Below the pieces are notes generated by a model. It worked only from the letters and a program-made list of their open reading frames with translations. It did no database searches and had not been told where the DNA came from. The position numbers were made by a program, and so were the translations under genes. 64,000 bases of DNA from contig JAVJOG010000014.1 in the NCBI GenBank assembly GCA_040216885.1, positions 62,001-126,000 on the forward strand. The letters run 5' to 3'. This DNA is from Parvibaculum sp040216885 (GTDB lineage Bacteria > Pseudomonadota > Alphaproteobacteria > Parvibaculales > Parvibaculaceae). Each line of letters begins with the position of its first letter. The first letter of the stretch is position 1. This document shows, piece by piece, positions 37,173 through 45,530 of this stretch.

Positions 37173-38528
37173 TTAGCGGACGCCGAGCTGACGGATCGCG
37201 TTCGGCGTGTAGCGGTTCTTGTCGATTTCGTCGGCGAAGTAGTTCACCGGCGGCTCTTCGTTCTGCAGGGCGAGCGCGAGATAGCGGCCGGCCTGCAGGT
37301 CGTAGACGATCTCGCCCGCCGAGCCGCAGAGCGGCACGTTGTAGCGCTGGATCTGGTGCATTTCCTGAACGCGCCAGAGCTGGCCGCGGCCGTCATAGAG
37401 CGCCACCGTGGACATCTGGTAGGCGTCCTCTTCGTTGGCATAGACGCGGCGCGAATAGACGTGACGTGTGTTCGGACGCAGCTTGGCTTCGAGCTCCCAG
37501 ACGCGGCGCACTTCGTAGCGGACCTTGTCCTGGTTCAGGTGAGCCGCCTGCAGGTAATCCTTGTAGGGCGTCGACTCGCCGTCATAGGCATTGGCCGAAA
37601 CGAGCTTCTTGGTCTTGCCGAGCACGGTCCAGTCGTAACGGTCCGGCGCGCCGTTGTAGCCGTCGAACGAGTCCGACGTCGACAGGCCGTCCGAGTTGGT
37701 GCCCGGATTGTCGTAGGCGATGTTCGGCGCGCGGCGCACGCGGCGCGTACCGGGGCTGTACTGCCACGCCTGACGCGGCTGAATCTGCGCGTTCAGGGCT
37801 TCGTACACCAGGATCACGTTACCTGCGGCGCGGGCCGGCGCGATCGTATTGGCGATGTAGTAGAGCGAGATGTTCTCGAGATCCTCGGCGCGCTGCGCGG
37901 AGGGATCCGACCACTGCAGGATGGCTTCGTCCTGCACGATCTGCAGCGTGTAGTCGCCGCCACGCGTCACCGGCGCCGCCGCGAACTGACGCACCACCTT
38001 GAACGAACGATAGCGCAGCGTGTGGTTCCAGATGATCTCGAGCGCGTTGTTCGGGATCGGGAACGGCGAGCCGAAAACCGCCTCGCTGATGCCGGCGCCG
38101 CCGCCGACGAGCTCGCCAACCGCAGCGTTGCGCTTGTTGGCTTCGTAGAAGCGGTCCGGGAACGCGCAGGTGCGGCGCGTTTCATAGACGTCCATCTTGT
38201 AGGTCGGATAGGCCTTCAGCATGGCCTTGTAACCTTCGGTCAGGAGTTCGTCATACTGACCGGCATTCGCGCCTGTGACCGTGTATTTGATCGGGTCGCT
38301 GGCGAACGGGTTTTGCAGCTTGTCGCCGGGCTTGTAGGTGACATTGCTCGGCACGGTCGGCAGGCCGCCGGTCCATGCGGGGATGTCGCCATCGCCGGCC
38401 TTTTCCGAACCCATCGGGGTCAGATCCTGACCCAGACGGTTCACTTGGGCGTCCGGTACCTTGGCCAGCGCGCTCGTCGCGAGTGCGCTGATCGCAAGGG
38501 CGGACACCAGCATGGTCGTCCTTTTCAT
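37173..38528 (-). CDS. DUF1329 outer-membrane lipoprotein-like protein
   Basis: The 451-residue protein has a signal peptide of about 22 residues (ALATSALAKVP) and the DUF1329 core with LGQDLTPMGSEKAGDGDIPAWTGGL. It is LolA/LppX-like in fold, from memory of the family. The ATG at 38528 follows GGAGGG. DUF1329 and DUF1302 are near-universally paired and induced on lipids, steroids and terpenoids in other genera, but their biochemical function is unresolved. Confidence 0.9.
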   Translation of the reverse strand: MKRTTMLVSALAISALATSALAKVPDAQVNRLGQDLTPMGSEKAGDGDIPAWTGGLPTVPSNVTYKPGDKLQNPFASDPIKYTVTGANAGQYDELLTEGYKAMLKAYPTYKMDVYETRRTCAFPDRFYEANKRNAAVGELVGGGAGISEAVFGSPFPIPNNALEIIWNHTLRYRSFKVVRQFAAAPVTRGGDYTLQIVQDEAILQWSDPSAQRAEDLENISLYYIANTIAPARAAGNVILVYEALNAQIQPRQAWQYSPGTRRVRRAPNIAYDNPGTNSDGLSTSDSFDGYNGAPDRYDWTVLGKTKKLVSANAYDGESTPYKDYLQAAHLNQDKVRYEVRRVWELEAKLRPNTRHVYSRRVYANEEDAYQMSTVALYDGRGQLWRVQEMHQIQRYNVPLCGSAGEIVYDLQAGRYLALALQNEEPPVNYFADEIDKNRYTPNAIRQLGVR

Positions 38529-38877
38529 ATACGTTCCCTCCACTGGATTTCTTATCGGACTTTCGATGATCAGGCGCTTGAAAAGGCGTATTGCGACTGC
38601 ACACCGAGGCCGGTTTCCCCGCCTTACTCTCAAGGAATGATACCAAATTGCTTCGCCTGCGCAAATCGCCGCGCCCGCGATTGTGTGTCTTCCGGGCCGC
38701 TTTTCAGCCTGTTTTCGCGGCCTTTTCGCCTTGGTTGCATTAAATCTTTTTAATGTGGATCGCGGCGGATGCCGCGCCGGCGAAAAGCCAGTCGATCCGT
38801 CTACGGACGATTCTCGCGGGCGGCGCCGGCTTTTGTGCGATGCACCATGGGGGGGGTTGTGCGACCTCCCCCACACG
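38529..38877. other. Upstream region of DUF1329
   Basis: No gene is seen in this 349-bp stretch. It includes a G-rich run (38848-38857) and the AT-rich TTAAATCTTTTTAATG near 38739, a plausible promoter area for DUF1329. The repeat pair at 38878 adjoins it. Confidence 0.4.
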
Positions 38878-39025
38878 CGTCTCCCCCGGACTTGATCCGC
38901 GGGCCCAGAAGCTGCCGAAGGCAGCGTCGCTCTTCAAAAAATTTGTCGCCTCGGCGAAGTGAATTCTCGCGAAGAGAGACGCCGCTACGCGGCTACTGGA
39001 TTGCCGGGTCAAGCCCGGCAAAGAC
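38878..39025. repeat. Empty inverted pair of the two-hairpin repeat
   Basis: A left arm starting CGTCTCCCCCGG (38878-38937) and an inverted right arm ending GGCAAAGAC (about 38961-39025) lie about 23 bp apart with no gene between them. Left hairpins are CCCCCGG/CCGCGGG-like and GCTGCC/GGCAGC, right ones GCCGC/GCGGC and GCCGGG/CCCGGC. Total length is 148 bp. Confidence 0.75.
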
Positions 39026-39056
39026 CAAAAAGGGGGGAGAAGCCACCATCCACCCT

Positions 39057-39092
39057 CAAAAGAAAACCCGGCGGTGTCGCCACCGCCGGGTT
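39057..39092 (-). terminator. Intrinsic terminator after DUF1302
   Basis: The 12-bp stem AACCCGGCGGTG/CACCGCCGGGTT with a 4-nt loop is followed on the minus strand by TTTTCTTTTG. It ends the DUF1302 transcript. Confidence 0.88.
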
Positions 39093-39119
39093 CCGTTTCG
39101 CGCTACGCGTTTCGAAAGA

Positions 39120-41120
39120 TCAGAAAGCGTAGGAGACCGTCATGGTAACGAAGTCCTTGTCGCTGGCAAAGTTCTTGTACTCGTTTCCAAAACTGTTCGT
39201 GTACTGGACATTGGCACGCCACGTACTCTGAAGATTGGCGGTGACGCCGACACTGACGGTCTTTTTTCCTTCGATGAAACCGGGGCCGACCGGGCCGGCC
39301 GACACGCCACTCACATCATGTGCCCACTGAATGGTGGGCGTGAGCGTCCACGCCGTTCCGAAGGCATTGTTGTAGTCCGAGGTCGCCGCGAGACGGTAAC
39401 CCCAGGAACGGGATGTTGCGTAGGCAAGTTTGCAATCCGGAATCAAGGGGCTGGCCGCGGCCCCCCCGCAAGCAGCATCGCCAAGAATCAACGCGGTGGC
39501 CAGATCGGGATGCGTGGCCGCCGCGCGTGGCGCGGCCAGCCGGTTCGTGCTGTCCGCAAGATCGGGAAGATACTGAAACCCGACATTCGCGATCAGGATC
39601 ATCAGATCCGAACCGATCAGGGACGGAAGAGCCGCCGACGGGTTGAGCGTGCTGATCATTGCAAGCTGACCCGTTATGGCATCGAACTCGTCATAGCCCC
39701 GGATCGTGTCGCCCGGCGCATAAGCGAAGCCGGCATTCTGGCTTCCCTGGCTCAAACAGCCGACCGGACCTCCCGCAAATTCGCAGGCACGGATCGCATC
39801 CAGCTCGGCAGAGTTGATTTCCGGATCGCTGAGCGCAAACGGCATATCGGGTGTGAACGCCGCTTCGCCGGAAAAAGCCGACCCGCCGAAAAGCGGAATC
39901 GAGGTATTGAAGCTCGCGCCGATGGTTCTGACGTCTTCGGGATACTGGATCAGGTAGTTCTTTGTCGCGGCGGTAGCGCCGACACCGGCTTCCAGGGCCG
40001 TTATCCCGCCAAGAGCACCAACCGGAGTTGTTGCGCAGCCAAGGAAGGTCGCCGATCCGAAAGCGGTGCAAAAGGACGCCAGGTCGGTATACGGACCACC
40101 GGGAAACCCTGCCGTCGCGGCGGCGAAACTGCCCATCTTAAACGAGCCGATCGGTACGACCAGACTCTGCTGCGTGAAATACAGGCCGAGATCGGTGCCC
40201 ATGCCGAGGTTTTCGGCATAATGCTTGATCGCGACGCCGAAGGTGCCCGTATCGTCACCCTCTTCGGACGGAGCCCGGGGAAGCAAGACAGGGCCCGGAT
40301 ATTCTCCGCCAAACATGACATATTGGCCGCCCTCGCAAGCGGCGTCGCTGCCGCTGAAGAAAGTGCCGCAGGCATCCAGCTCCGTCTTCTGCCAGCCGAA
40401 CTGCCAGAAAGCCTCGACCGTTACGCTACCCGGCAGGCCGATGGATGCGAACACGGAAGGCGTGGGCATCAGCGCCTCCTTCAGTTCCGCACCGGGCGTG
40501 CGAATGGCCGACACGTCGATCGGCAGGAAGGAGTTGATGCCGCCCTGAATGAAGAGGCTTTCCCCCCAGTTCACCACCTGCTTGCCGACGCGCACATTCA
40601 ACGGCATGCCCGAAACGTCGAAATTCCCGTAAACGAAAGCATCGAGGATGTCGAAGCTTCTTCCGCCGAAATCGCGCGCCTGGTCGCCGCGCGCCGCATC
40701 GACGAGGGGACGCTTGCCAAACCGGTTGTTCCTTGTGCCGAGTTCCTCGTTCACCCAGTAATCGTAGAAAGCCTTGGTGCGGACGAATGCGCCGAAATTT
40801 TGCCATTGAAGATCGAAGTCGGTCGTGATCTTGACGGTAGTGGTGTAAGGATCCCACTGGTCGGTATTGATGTTGCCGTCATCTTCATTGAGCCCCGCTC
40901 CGACGCCGTTTCCGGCGGAGCAACCTCCATTCGCCTTCGCAACGAAAATACAATCCTGCTTGGAGGTCCGAAATCCAGCGCCGACAGAAACCAGATTGTC
41001 GATCTGGAGATTGGCTTCGCCGAAATTAAACTCGACGGCTTGAGCCGCGTTCGAGGCGACGATCATCGCCGCCGCGGTCATACTGCCCAAAAACAATTTC
41101 TGGACGGTTCTTGTTTTCAT
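39120..41120 (-). CDS. DUF1302 outer-membrane beta-barrel-like protein
   Basis: The 666-residue protein has a signal peptide (about residues 1-28, ending AAQA) and then EFNFGEANLQIDNLVSVGAG. It ends in DKDFVTMTVSYAF, a beta-barrel-style terminal aromatic strand. Several Cys and RVGKQVVNWGES motifs match DUF1302. The ATG at 41120 follows a strong GAGGAGG-type site. It is likely an outer-membrane protein for hydrophobic compounds (inference from its co-occurrence with DUF1329), and is separated from DUF1329 by repeat DNA. Confidence 0.9.
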   Translation of the reverse strand: MKTRTVQKLFLGSMTAAAMIVASNAAQAVEFNFGEANLQIDNLVSVGAGFRTSKQDCIFVAKANGGCSAGNGVGAGLNEDDGNINTDQWDPYTTTVKITTDFDLQWQNFGAFVRTKAFYDYWVNEELGTRNNRFGKRPLVDAARGDQARDFGGRSFDILDAFVYGNFDVSGMPLNVRVGKQVVNWGESLFIQGGINSFLPIDVSAIRTPGAELKEALMPTPSVFASIGLPGSVTVEAFWQFGWQKTELDACGTFFSGSDAACEGGQYVMFGGEYPGPVLLPRAPSEEGDDTGTFGVAIKHYAENLGMGTDLGLYFTQQSLVVPIGSFKMGSFAAATAGFPGGPYTDLASFCTAFGSATFLGCATTPVGALGGITALEAGVGATAATKNYLIQYPEDVRTIGASFNTSIPLFGGSAFSGEAAFTPDMPFALSDPEINSAELDAIRACEFAGGPVGCLSQGSQNAGFAYAPGDTIRGYDEFDAITGQLAMISTLNPSAALPSLIGSDLMILIANVGFQYLPDLADSTNRLAAPRAAATHPDLATALILGDAACGGAAASPLIPDCKLAYATSRSWGYRLAATSDYNNAFGTAWTLTPTIQWAHDVSGVSAGPVGPGFIEGKKTVSVGVTANLQSTWRANVQYTNSFGNEYKNFASDKDFVTMTVSYAF

Positions 41121-41460
41121 GGAGCGATCCTCCTCGATCCTCGATGGCTTCACTAACTTTGCAGCTGGATCGGGAGGTGGTGCGGAACGTATTCCGACTG
41201 GTCCCCCCGGCCAGTCAGCATCCCTCAAGCGCTAGCCCACCTTCATTGGGCCTTCGAGTCAAGGCTGTGCGCGCCCCGGCAGCCGCCCTTCGGCAACATT
41301 GCCGCGTACTATTGCAATAATGACACGGGTGTAATGGGGATATTGGAGAACGTTAAAATATATTGCGTCGCACACTGATTATATGCGGTGCAGCATTTCC
41401 TCTGAAACCGAATCAAATCAGTTGCTTGGTGAGAGTCTGGCTTGCCCCGCCCCCTCTGCT
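41121..41460. other. AT-rich promoter region of DUF1302
   Basis: This 340-bp gene-free stretch contains, unlike its surroundings, an AT-rich core at about 41305-41390 with TATTGCAATA and AAAATATATT. It probably carries the DUF1302 promoter; I cannot assign -35/-10 boxes securely. Confidence 0.45.
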
Positions 41461-41638
41461 CGTCTCCCCCGGACTTGATCCGGGGGCCCAGAAGCCGCCA
41501 GAGGCGGCGTCTCTCTTCGCAAAAATTCGCAGGCGACTGTCACCCGACGGAAAGATGGAATTTTGTCAAGGGGTTCTTGCGAAGTAAGACGGCGCGTTCC
41601 GCGCCTTCTGGGTTGCCGGATCAAGTCCGGCAAAGACG
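41461..41638. repeat. Empty inverted pair of the two-hairpin repeat
   Basis: Left arm 41461-41525 has hairpins CCCCCGG/CCGGGGG and GCCGCC/GGCGGC. The right arm at about 41571-41638 has GGCGC/GCGCC and GCCGGA/TCCGGC. The intervening 45 bp have no gene. Total 178 bp. Confidence 0.78.
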
Positions 41639-41671
41639 AGCGAGGGAAAGGTTGTCAACCGCAGGCAGCGT

Positions 41672-42130
41672 TCAATGCCCGCCGTGACCGCCGCCATGCC
41701 CGGCCTTCTGCACCGCGGCCAACACTTCAATCTCGCCGGCTGTCTCGAAGACCAGCGTCAACGGCACGGCATCGCCCTCGGCCAGCGGCCCGTGAAGCCG
41801 GATCAGCATGATATGCAGGCCCCCCGGCGCGAGGCGCACGGTCTCCCCGGCGGGCAGCGCGAGCCTGTCGAGCTTTCGCATCCGCATCACCATGCCGTCC
41901 ATCGTCATGTCGTGAATCTCGATCTTTTCCGCCACATCCGAGCGCACCTCGACCAGCGCGTCGTCCTCCGTACCGGCATTTTCGAGCGTCAGATAAGCCG
42001 CCCCCGTCGCCGTCACACTGGCCCGCGCCCAGGGATCGGCAACGGAAATGCCGTTCCCGGCCGAAGCGGGCGCGGCAAGACCGGCAAGGGCAAGAAAGAG
42101 CAAGACGGCGCGAAGGAGAGGCGAGATCAT
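41672..42130 (-). CDS. PCuAC copper chaperone
   Basis: The 152-residue periplasmic protein has a signal peptide at residues 1-25 (AGLAAPASAG). Its copper site is HDMTMDGMVMRMR...GGLHIMLIRL, matching H(M)x10Mx21HxM. A His/Gly-rich tail (GHGGGHGGH) may add metal binding. It delivers Cu(I) to the CuA/CuB site of cytochrome oxidase. The ATG at 42130 begins MISPLLRAVLLF. It is monocistronic. Confidence 0.92.
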   Translation of the reverse strand: MISPLLRAVLLFLALAGLAAPASAGNGISVADPWARASVTATGAAYLTLENAGTEDDALVEVRSDVAEKIEIHDMTMDGMVMRMRKLDRLALPAGETVRLAPGGLHIMLIRLHGPLAEGDAVPLTLVFETAGEIEVLAAVQKAGHGGGHGGH

Positions 42131-42271
42131 CGGGCGGAGCTTTCGGCTGGGGCTTCGGAACGCCGCCACCCTAGCGCCAAATTGCCGCCGCCGCACCCGC
42201 CCGCAACGCCATTCGGCATGGACATTCGGTCACGGGGTAGCAACGCACGACCCACCCACACTCCCCCAACT

Positions 42272-42734
42272 CGTCTTTGCCGGGCTCGACCCGGCAACCC
42301 TGAAGGCGCGCAAGCGCCGTCTCTCTTCGCAAGGAACCCTTGAACGGTCTCGTTCGCACCCGGACACCCAGGCACATCATGCGCGACTATTTCGTCTACA
42401 TCCTGGCAAGCGGAAAGAACGGAACGCTCTACACCGGCGTCACCAACGACGTGTTGCGTCGCGTGTCGGAACATCGCGAGGAAGTTATCAAGGGGTTCAC
42501 CAGCCGCTATGGCGTCAAACGTCTCGTCTGGTACGAGGTCCATACGACGGTGCGCGCCGCGATTCAACGCGAGAAAAATATCAAACACTGGTCGCGGGCT
42601 TGGAAGATCGCGTTGATCGAGGCGGAGAACCCGAAATGGCACGATCTTTTCGAAGAGCTTCTATGAAAGGAGTCTTTGCAAAGAGAGACGCCGCTTCGCG
42701 GCTTCTGGGCCCCCGGATCAAGTCCGGGGGAGAC
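42272..42734. mobile_element. Candidate GIY-YIG unit with inverted two-hairpin arms (copy 2)
   Basis: The left arm at about 42272-42338 carries GCCGGG/CCCGGC and GGCGC/GCGCC hairpins. The right arm at about 42669-42734 carries GCCGC/GCGGC and CCCCCGG/CCGGGGG. They enclose one GIY-YIG gene. At 463 bp its length and architecture match the copy at 10957, in the opposite orientation relative to the plus strand. Confidence 0.5.
42379..42666 (+). CDS. GIY-YIG nuclease domain protein (COG2827-like)
   Basis: The 95-residue paralogue of the 11027 gene shares VYIL/LYTG, RRVSEH, YGVKRLVWYE and EKNIKHWSRAWK, with about 16 differences. The conserved fold and the retained YIG, Arg and Glu region suggest it remains functional. 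The ATG at 42379 follows GGCACATC and matches the paralogue's start. Confidence 0.85.
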   Translation: MRDYFVYILASGKNGTLYTGVTNDVLRRVSEHREEVIKGFTSRYGVKRLVWYEVHTTVRAAIQREKNIKHWSRAWKIALIEAENPKWHDLFEELL

Positions 42735-42779
42735 AAGCAGAAGGAGAAGTTAGCAACGTACCCTAACCCCGCCCCCGCC

Positions 42780-44510
42780 TCAGGGCCGCTCGCGTCCCGC
42801 ATGACGCCAGCGCGCGACGATGGCCTCGAGCCCGGCGCGGTCGAGATTGGGCCGGCTCCAGGAATCGGAGAAGGCGCTGTTGAGATTGCGCGGCACGCCC
42901 TGATCGCCGACATCGTTGAAGCGAATGCGCATCGGCATGGCAACGCCCTGCCCCAGCACGATCGCCTCGCGGTCGCCCAAGAGCGGCAGGAAATCGAGCA
43001 GGTCGAGCGCCCCGTCATGCGTGTTGGCGCGCATCACCTGCTGGTCGCGTTCGGTCGACAGCCGCATCGCGACCGCCGTGCTGCACTGGGAAAGGATCGT
43101 CGTGTCGAGTTCCGACGGACGCTGCGTGACGAGCGCCAGCGAGAGCCCGTATTTGCGGCCTTCCTTGGCGATACGCGACAGCGCCTGGCGCGTCGGCTCG
43201 AAGCCCTGCCCCACCGATGCCGGCGCATAGCGATGCGCTTCCTCGCAGACGAGCAGCATCGGCAAGCCACCCTTGCTCCACACAGCAAGGTCGAAGGCAA
43301 GCCGCGCGATCACCGAAATCACCACGTCGAGAATTTCCGGCGGCACGGTCGACAGATCGATCACGGTGATCGGCCGTCCGTCACTCGGTACACGAAACAA
43401 CCGGCCGAGAATGTCGGTCATCGTGTCCTGCACGGTCAGGCTGCCGAACATGAAGCTGTAGCGCTGGTCGCTCGCCAGCGTTTCGATACGCGATTTGAGG
43501 CGCCGGTAGGGAAGCGTCTTCTGCGTACGTTCGAGTTTGCCGAGTTGTTCATCGAGAACCGAGAGCACGTCGGAAAGCCGGAACGGCGTCGGCGCGTCGA
43601 CTGTCATGCCGCTGAGGTCGCCCGGACGGCGCGCCAGTTGCCGGCTCGACGACGCATCCGAATAGCGCCGCTTCGCCGTCAGAACGGCATCGCTGAGAAT
43701 CTCGACCTCGGCATCGTGATCGGCATCGCCGCTCGTTAGTGCCGCGGCAAGTTCCTGGAAGTTTAAAAGCCAGAACGGTAGATGCAGATTGGTGGGATCG
43801 ATCAGTTCCGCCTTGTCGCCGAACGCCGTCGGATACTCGTTATGCACGTCGAGCACAACGACATGCGCATGATCGTGCTGTGTCAACACACGTTGAAGGA
43901 TCGCCGTCAGCGCGCAGGACTTGCCGCAGCCGGTGGTACCGACCACGATGAAATGCTTGGCAAGCAAATCGTCGGTCAGAAAGCGCGCCGGCACATCCGG
44001 GTCCTGGTAAAGCGTACCGACCTCGATGGTCGCGACATTGGGTTGCGTGTAGACGCGCGTCAAGTCGTGGCGGTCGGCAAGCAGCACCGCGTCGCCGAGC
44101 GTCGGCAGGTGCGTGACGCCGCGGCGGAAGCTCAGCCGTCCGTCCTTCGGATCGGACGCAACTTCGCCGGCGAGATTGATTTCGATGAGACCGAGATCGC
44201 CGCCACCTCCGCCACCCGTTGCCGGCGAGGGTGAACTGACCGCCGAAACGAGGCCGACAACCGTCGCCGCCGGCGTCGGCATCTTGACGAGCTGGCCGAT
44301 CTCGACGCGGATTTCTTCGGCACCCGGCATCTTGTCGTGCTCAAGCACGGCAATGGCTTGCGAGCCCGATACCGACACGATATGCGCGATGCGGCGCGGC
44401 GGAACCGCCGGCACGCCGCGCCGCTCGACGAAGGGCGGCGCTTCGGGGCCGGTGGCGCTGGCCGGCGCAAGACCGGTCTGCGGGGCGGGCGGGGGAAGGG
44501 CGACACTCAT
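42780..44510 (-). CDS. HerA-like ATP-binding protein (DUF87)
   Basis: The 576-residue protein has a proline-rich N-terminus and a HerA-type beta-barrel with VEIGQLVKMPT. It is followed by Walker A GTTGCGKS and Walker B HVVVLDVHNEYP. Arginine finger and LVTQRPSELDTTILSQC motifs complete the HerA/FtsK-like hexameric ATPase. HerA proteins translocate DNA with NurA in archaea, and relatives occur in bacterial defence systems. The start overlaps the histidine kinase stop by 4 bp; no NurA-like nuclease is adjacent. Confidence 0.88.
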   Translation of the reverse strand: MSVALPPPAPQTGLAPASATGPEAPPFVERRGVPAVPPRRIAHIVSVSGSQAIAVLEHDKMPGAEEIRVEIGQLVKMPTPAATVVGLVSAVSSPSPATGGGGGGDLGLIEINLAGEVASDPKDGRLSFRRGVTHLPTLGDAVLLADRHDLTRVYTQPNVATIEVGTLYQDPDVPARFLTDDLLAKHFIVVGTTGCGKSCALTAILQRVLTQHDHAHVVVLDVHNEYPTAFGDKAELIDPTNLHLPFWLLNFQELAAALTSGDADHDAEVEILSDAVLTAKRRYSDASSSRQLARRPGDLSGMTVDAPTPFRLSDVLSVLDEQLGKLERTQKTLPYRRLKSRIETLASDQRYSFMFGSLTVQDTMTDILGRLFRVPSDGRPITVIDLSTVPPEILDVVISVIARLAFDLAVWSKGGLPMLLVCEEAHRYAPASVGQGFEPTRQALSRIAKEGRKYGLSLALVTQRPSELDTTILSQCSTAVAMRLSTERDQQVMRANTHDGALDLLDFLPLLGDREAIVLGQGVAMPMRIRFNDVGDQGVPRNLNSAFSDSWSRPNLDRAGLEAIVARWRHAGRERP

Positions 44511-45409
44511 TGCAGCAGGCCTTGGCTGGAAGAGTTGGGCGCTGGCAAATCGATAGCGGGCGAACGGAGACGGTCGGGCGTTTGCGGCGGCAAGGTGAAG
44601 AAGACGGTCGTCCCCTTCCCGGACTCGCTGTGAACGTGAAACTCGCCGCCATGAAGCCGCGCCAGCGCCGCCGCGATCGGCAAGCCGAGGCCGGTTCCCT
44701 CATGGCCGCGCGCATAGCTCGACTGCACCTGGCCGAAAGGCGTCATCGCATAGGCGAGTTGTTCGTCCGACATGCCGATGCCGGTATCGGCGACCGCGAC
44801 CGTCGCACCGCCGTCCGGCGCGCGCGTCGCCACCAGCACGATACGGCCGCCTTCGGGCGTGAACTTGTGGGCGTTCGAGAGGAGATTGATCAGCACCTGC
44901 TTGATGCGCCGGACATCGACCGGCACTTCCGGCAAGTCCTTGCCGGCCTTGATCTCGAGCACCTGGTTTTTCTCGCGCACACGCGGCTCGATCAGCACCG
45001 TGCAGGCGTCGATCAGCTCGCGCAGGCCATACATCTCCGTCGACAGCGTGAAGGTGCCGCTCTCGATTTTCGAGATGTCGAGAATGTCGGAAATGATGTT
45101 GAGCAGATGGCGCCCGGCGCCCGCGATGTGCTCGGCATATTCGCCGGTCTTCTCGGACGGTTTGCCGCTCGCGGCAATATGCTGGATGAACTCCGAAAAG
45201 CCGATGATCGCGTTGAGCGGCGTCCTGAGCTCATGGCTCATATTGGCGAGGAATTCGGATTTGGTGCGGCTCGCGGCATCGGACTCGGTCTTGGCCGCCC
45301 GCAATGCTGCCTCCGACTGCCGCCGCGACATCAACTGTCCGAGGTCGGTCGAATAATCCGCCAGCAGCGATTTCCGGCGCGCGGACGATATGTGTTTCTG
45401 GCCGTACAT
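44507..45409 (-). CDS. Soluble hybrid-less histidine kinase
   Basis: The 300-residue kinase has a short N-terminal helical linker, a HisKA domain with phospho-acceptor H59 in FLANMSHELRTPLNAIIGFSEF, and a HATPase domain. The latter has INLLSNAHKFTPEGG, VADTGIGM and GHEGTGLGLPIAAALA boxes. There is no membrane segment or PAS/GAF domain, so the input is probably protein-protein. No response regulator is adjacent. It is translationally coupled to the HerA-like gene. Confidence 0.88.
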   Translation of the reverse strand: MYGQKHISSARRKSLLADYSTDLGQLMSRRQSEAALRAAKTESDAASRTKSEFLANMSHELRTPLNAIIGFSEFIQHIAASGKPSEKTGEYAEHIAGAGRHLLNIISDILDISKIESGTFTLSTEMYGLRELIDACTVLIEPRVREKNQVLEIKAGKDLPEVPVDVRRIKQVLINLLSNAHKFTPEGGRIVLVATRAPDGGATVAVADTGIGMSDEQLAYAMTPFGQVQSSYARGHEGTGLGLPIAAALARLHGGEFHVHSESGKGTTVFFTLPPQTPDRLRSPAIDLPAPNSSSQGLLQ

Positions 45410-45530
45410 TTGCGGTTTTCAGCGTCCTGCCCGAGGGAGAGACTTGCCCTCAGCATACGCGCCGCCACCTTGCCCGGAAGTAAACGGGACCTTGCCGGAA
45501 ACTTCGGTTTTATCGAAGTGGGACGGCAGC

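Noticed and set aside
38769..41156. A 795-residue plus-strand frame opposite DUF1302
   Set aside because: DUF1302 with its signal peptide and ribosome site is convincing; the antisense frame lacks any domain and begins in repeat DNA.
41536..41542. A single CTGTCAC match inside the empty repeat pair
   Set aside because: No second 7-mer lies 11 bp away, so it is not a Pho-box candidate.
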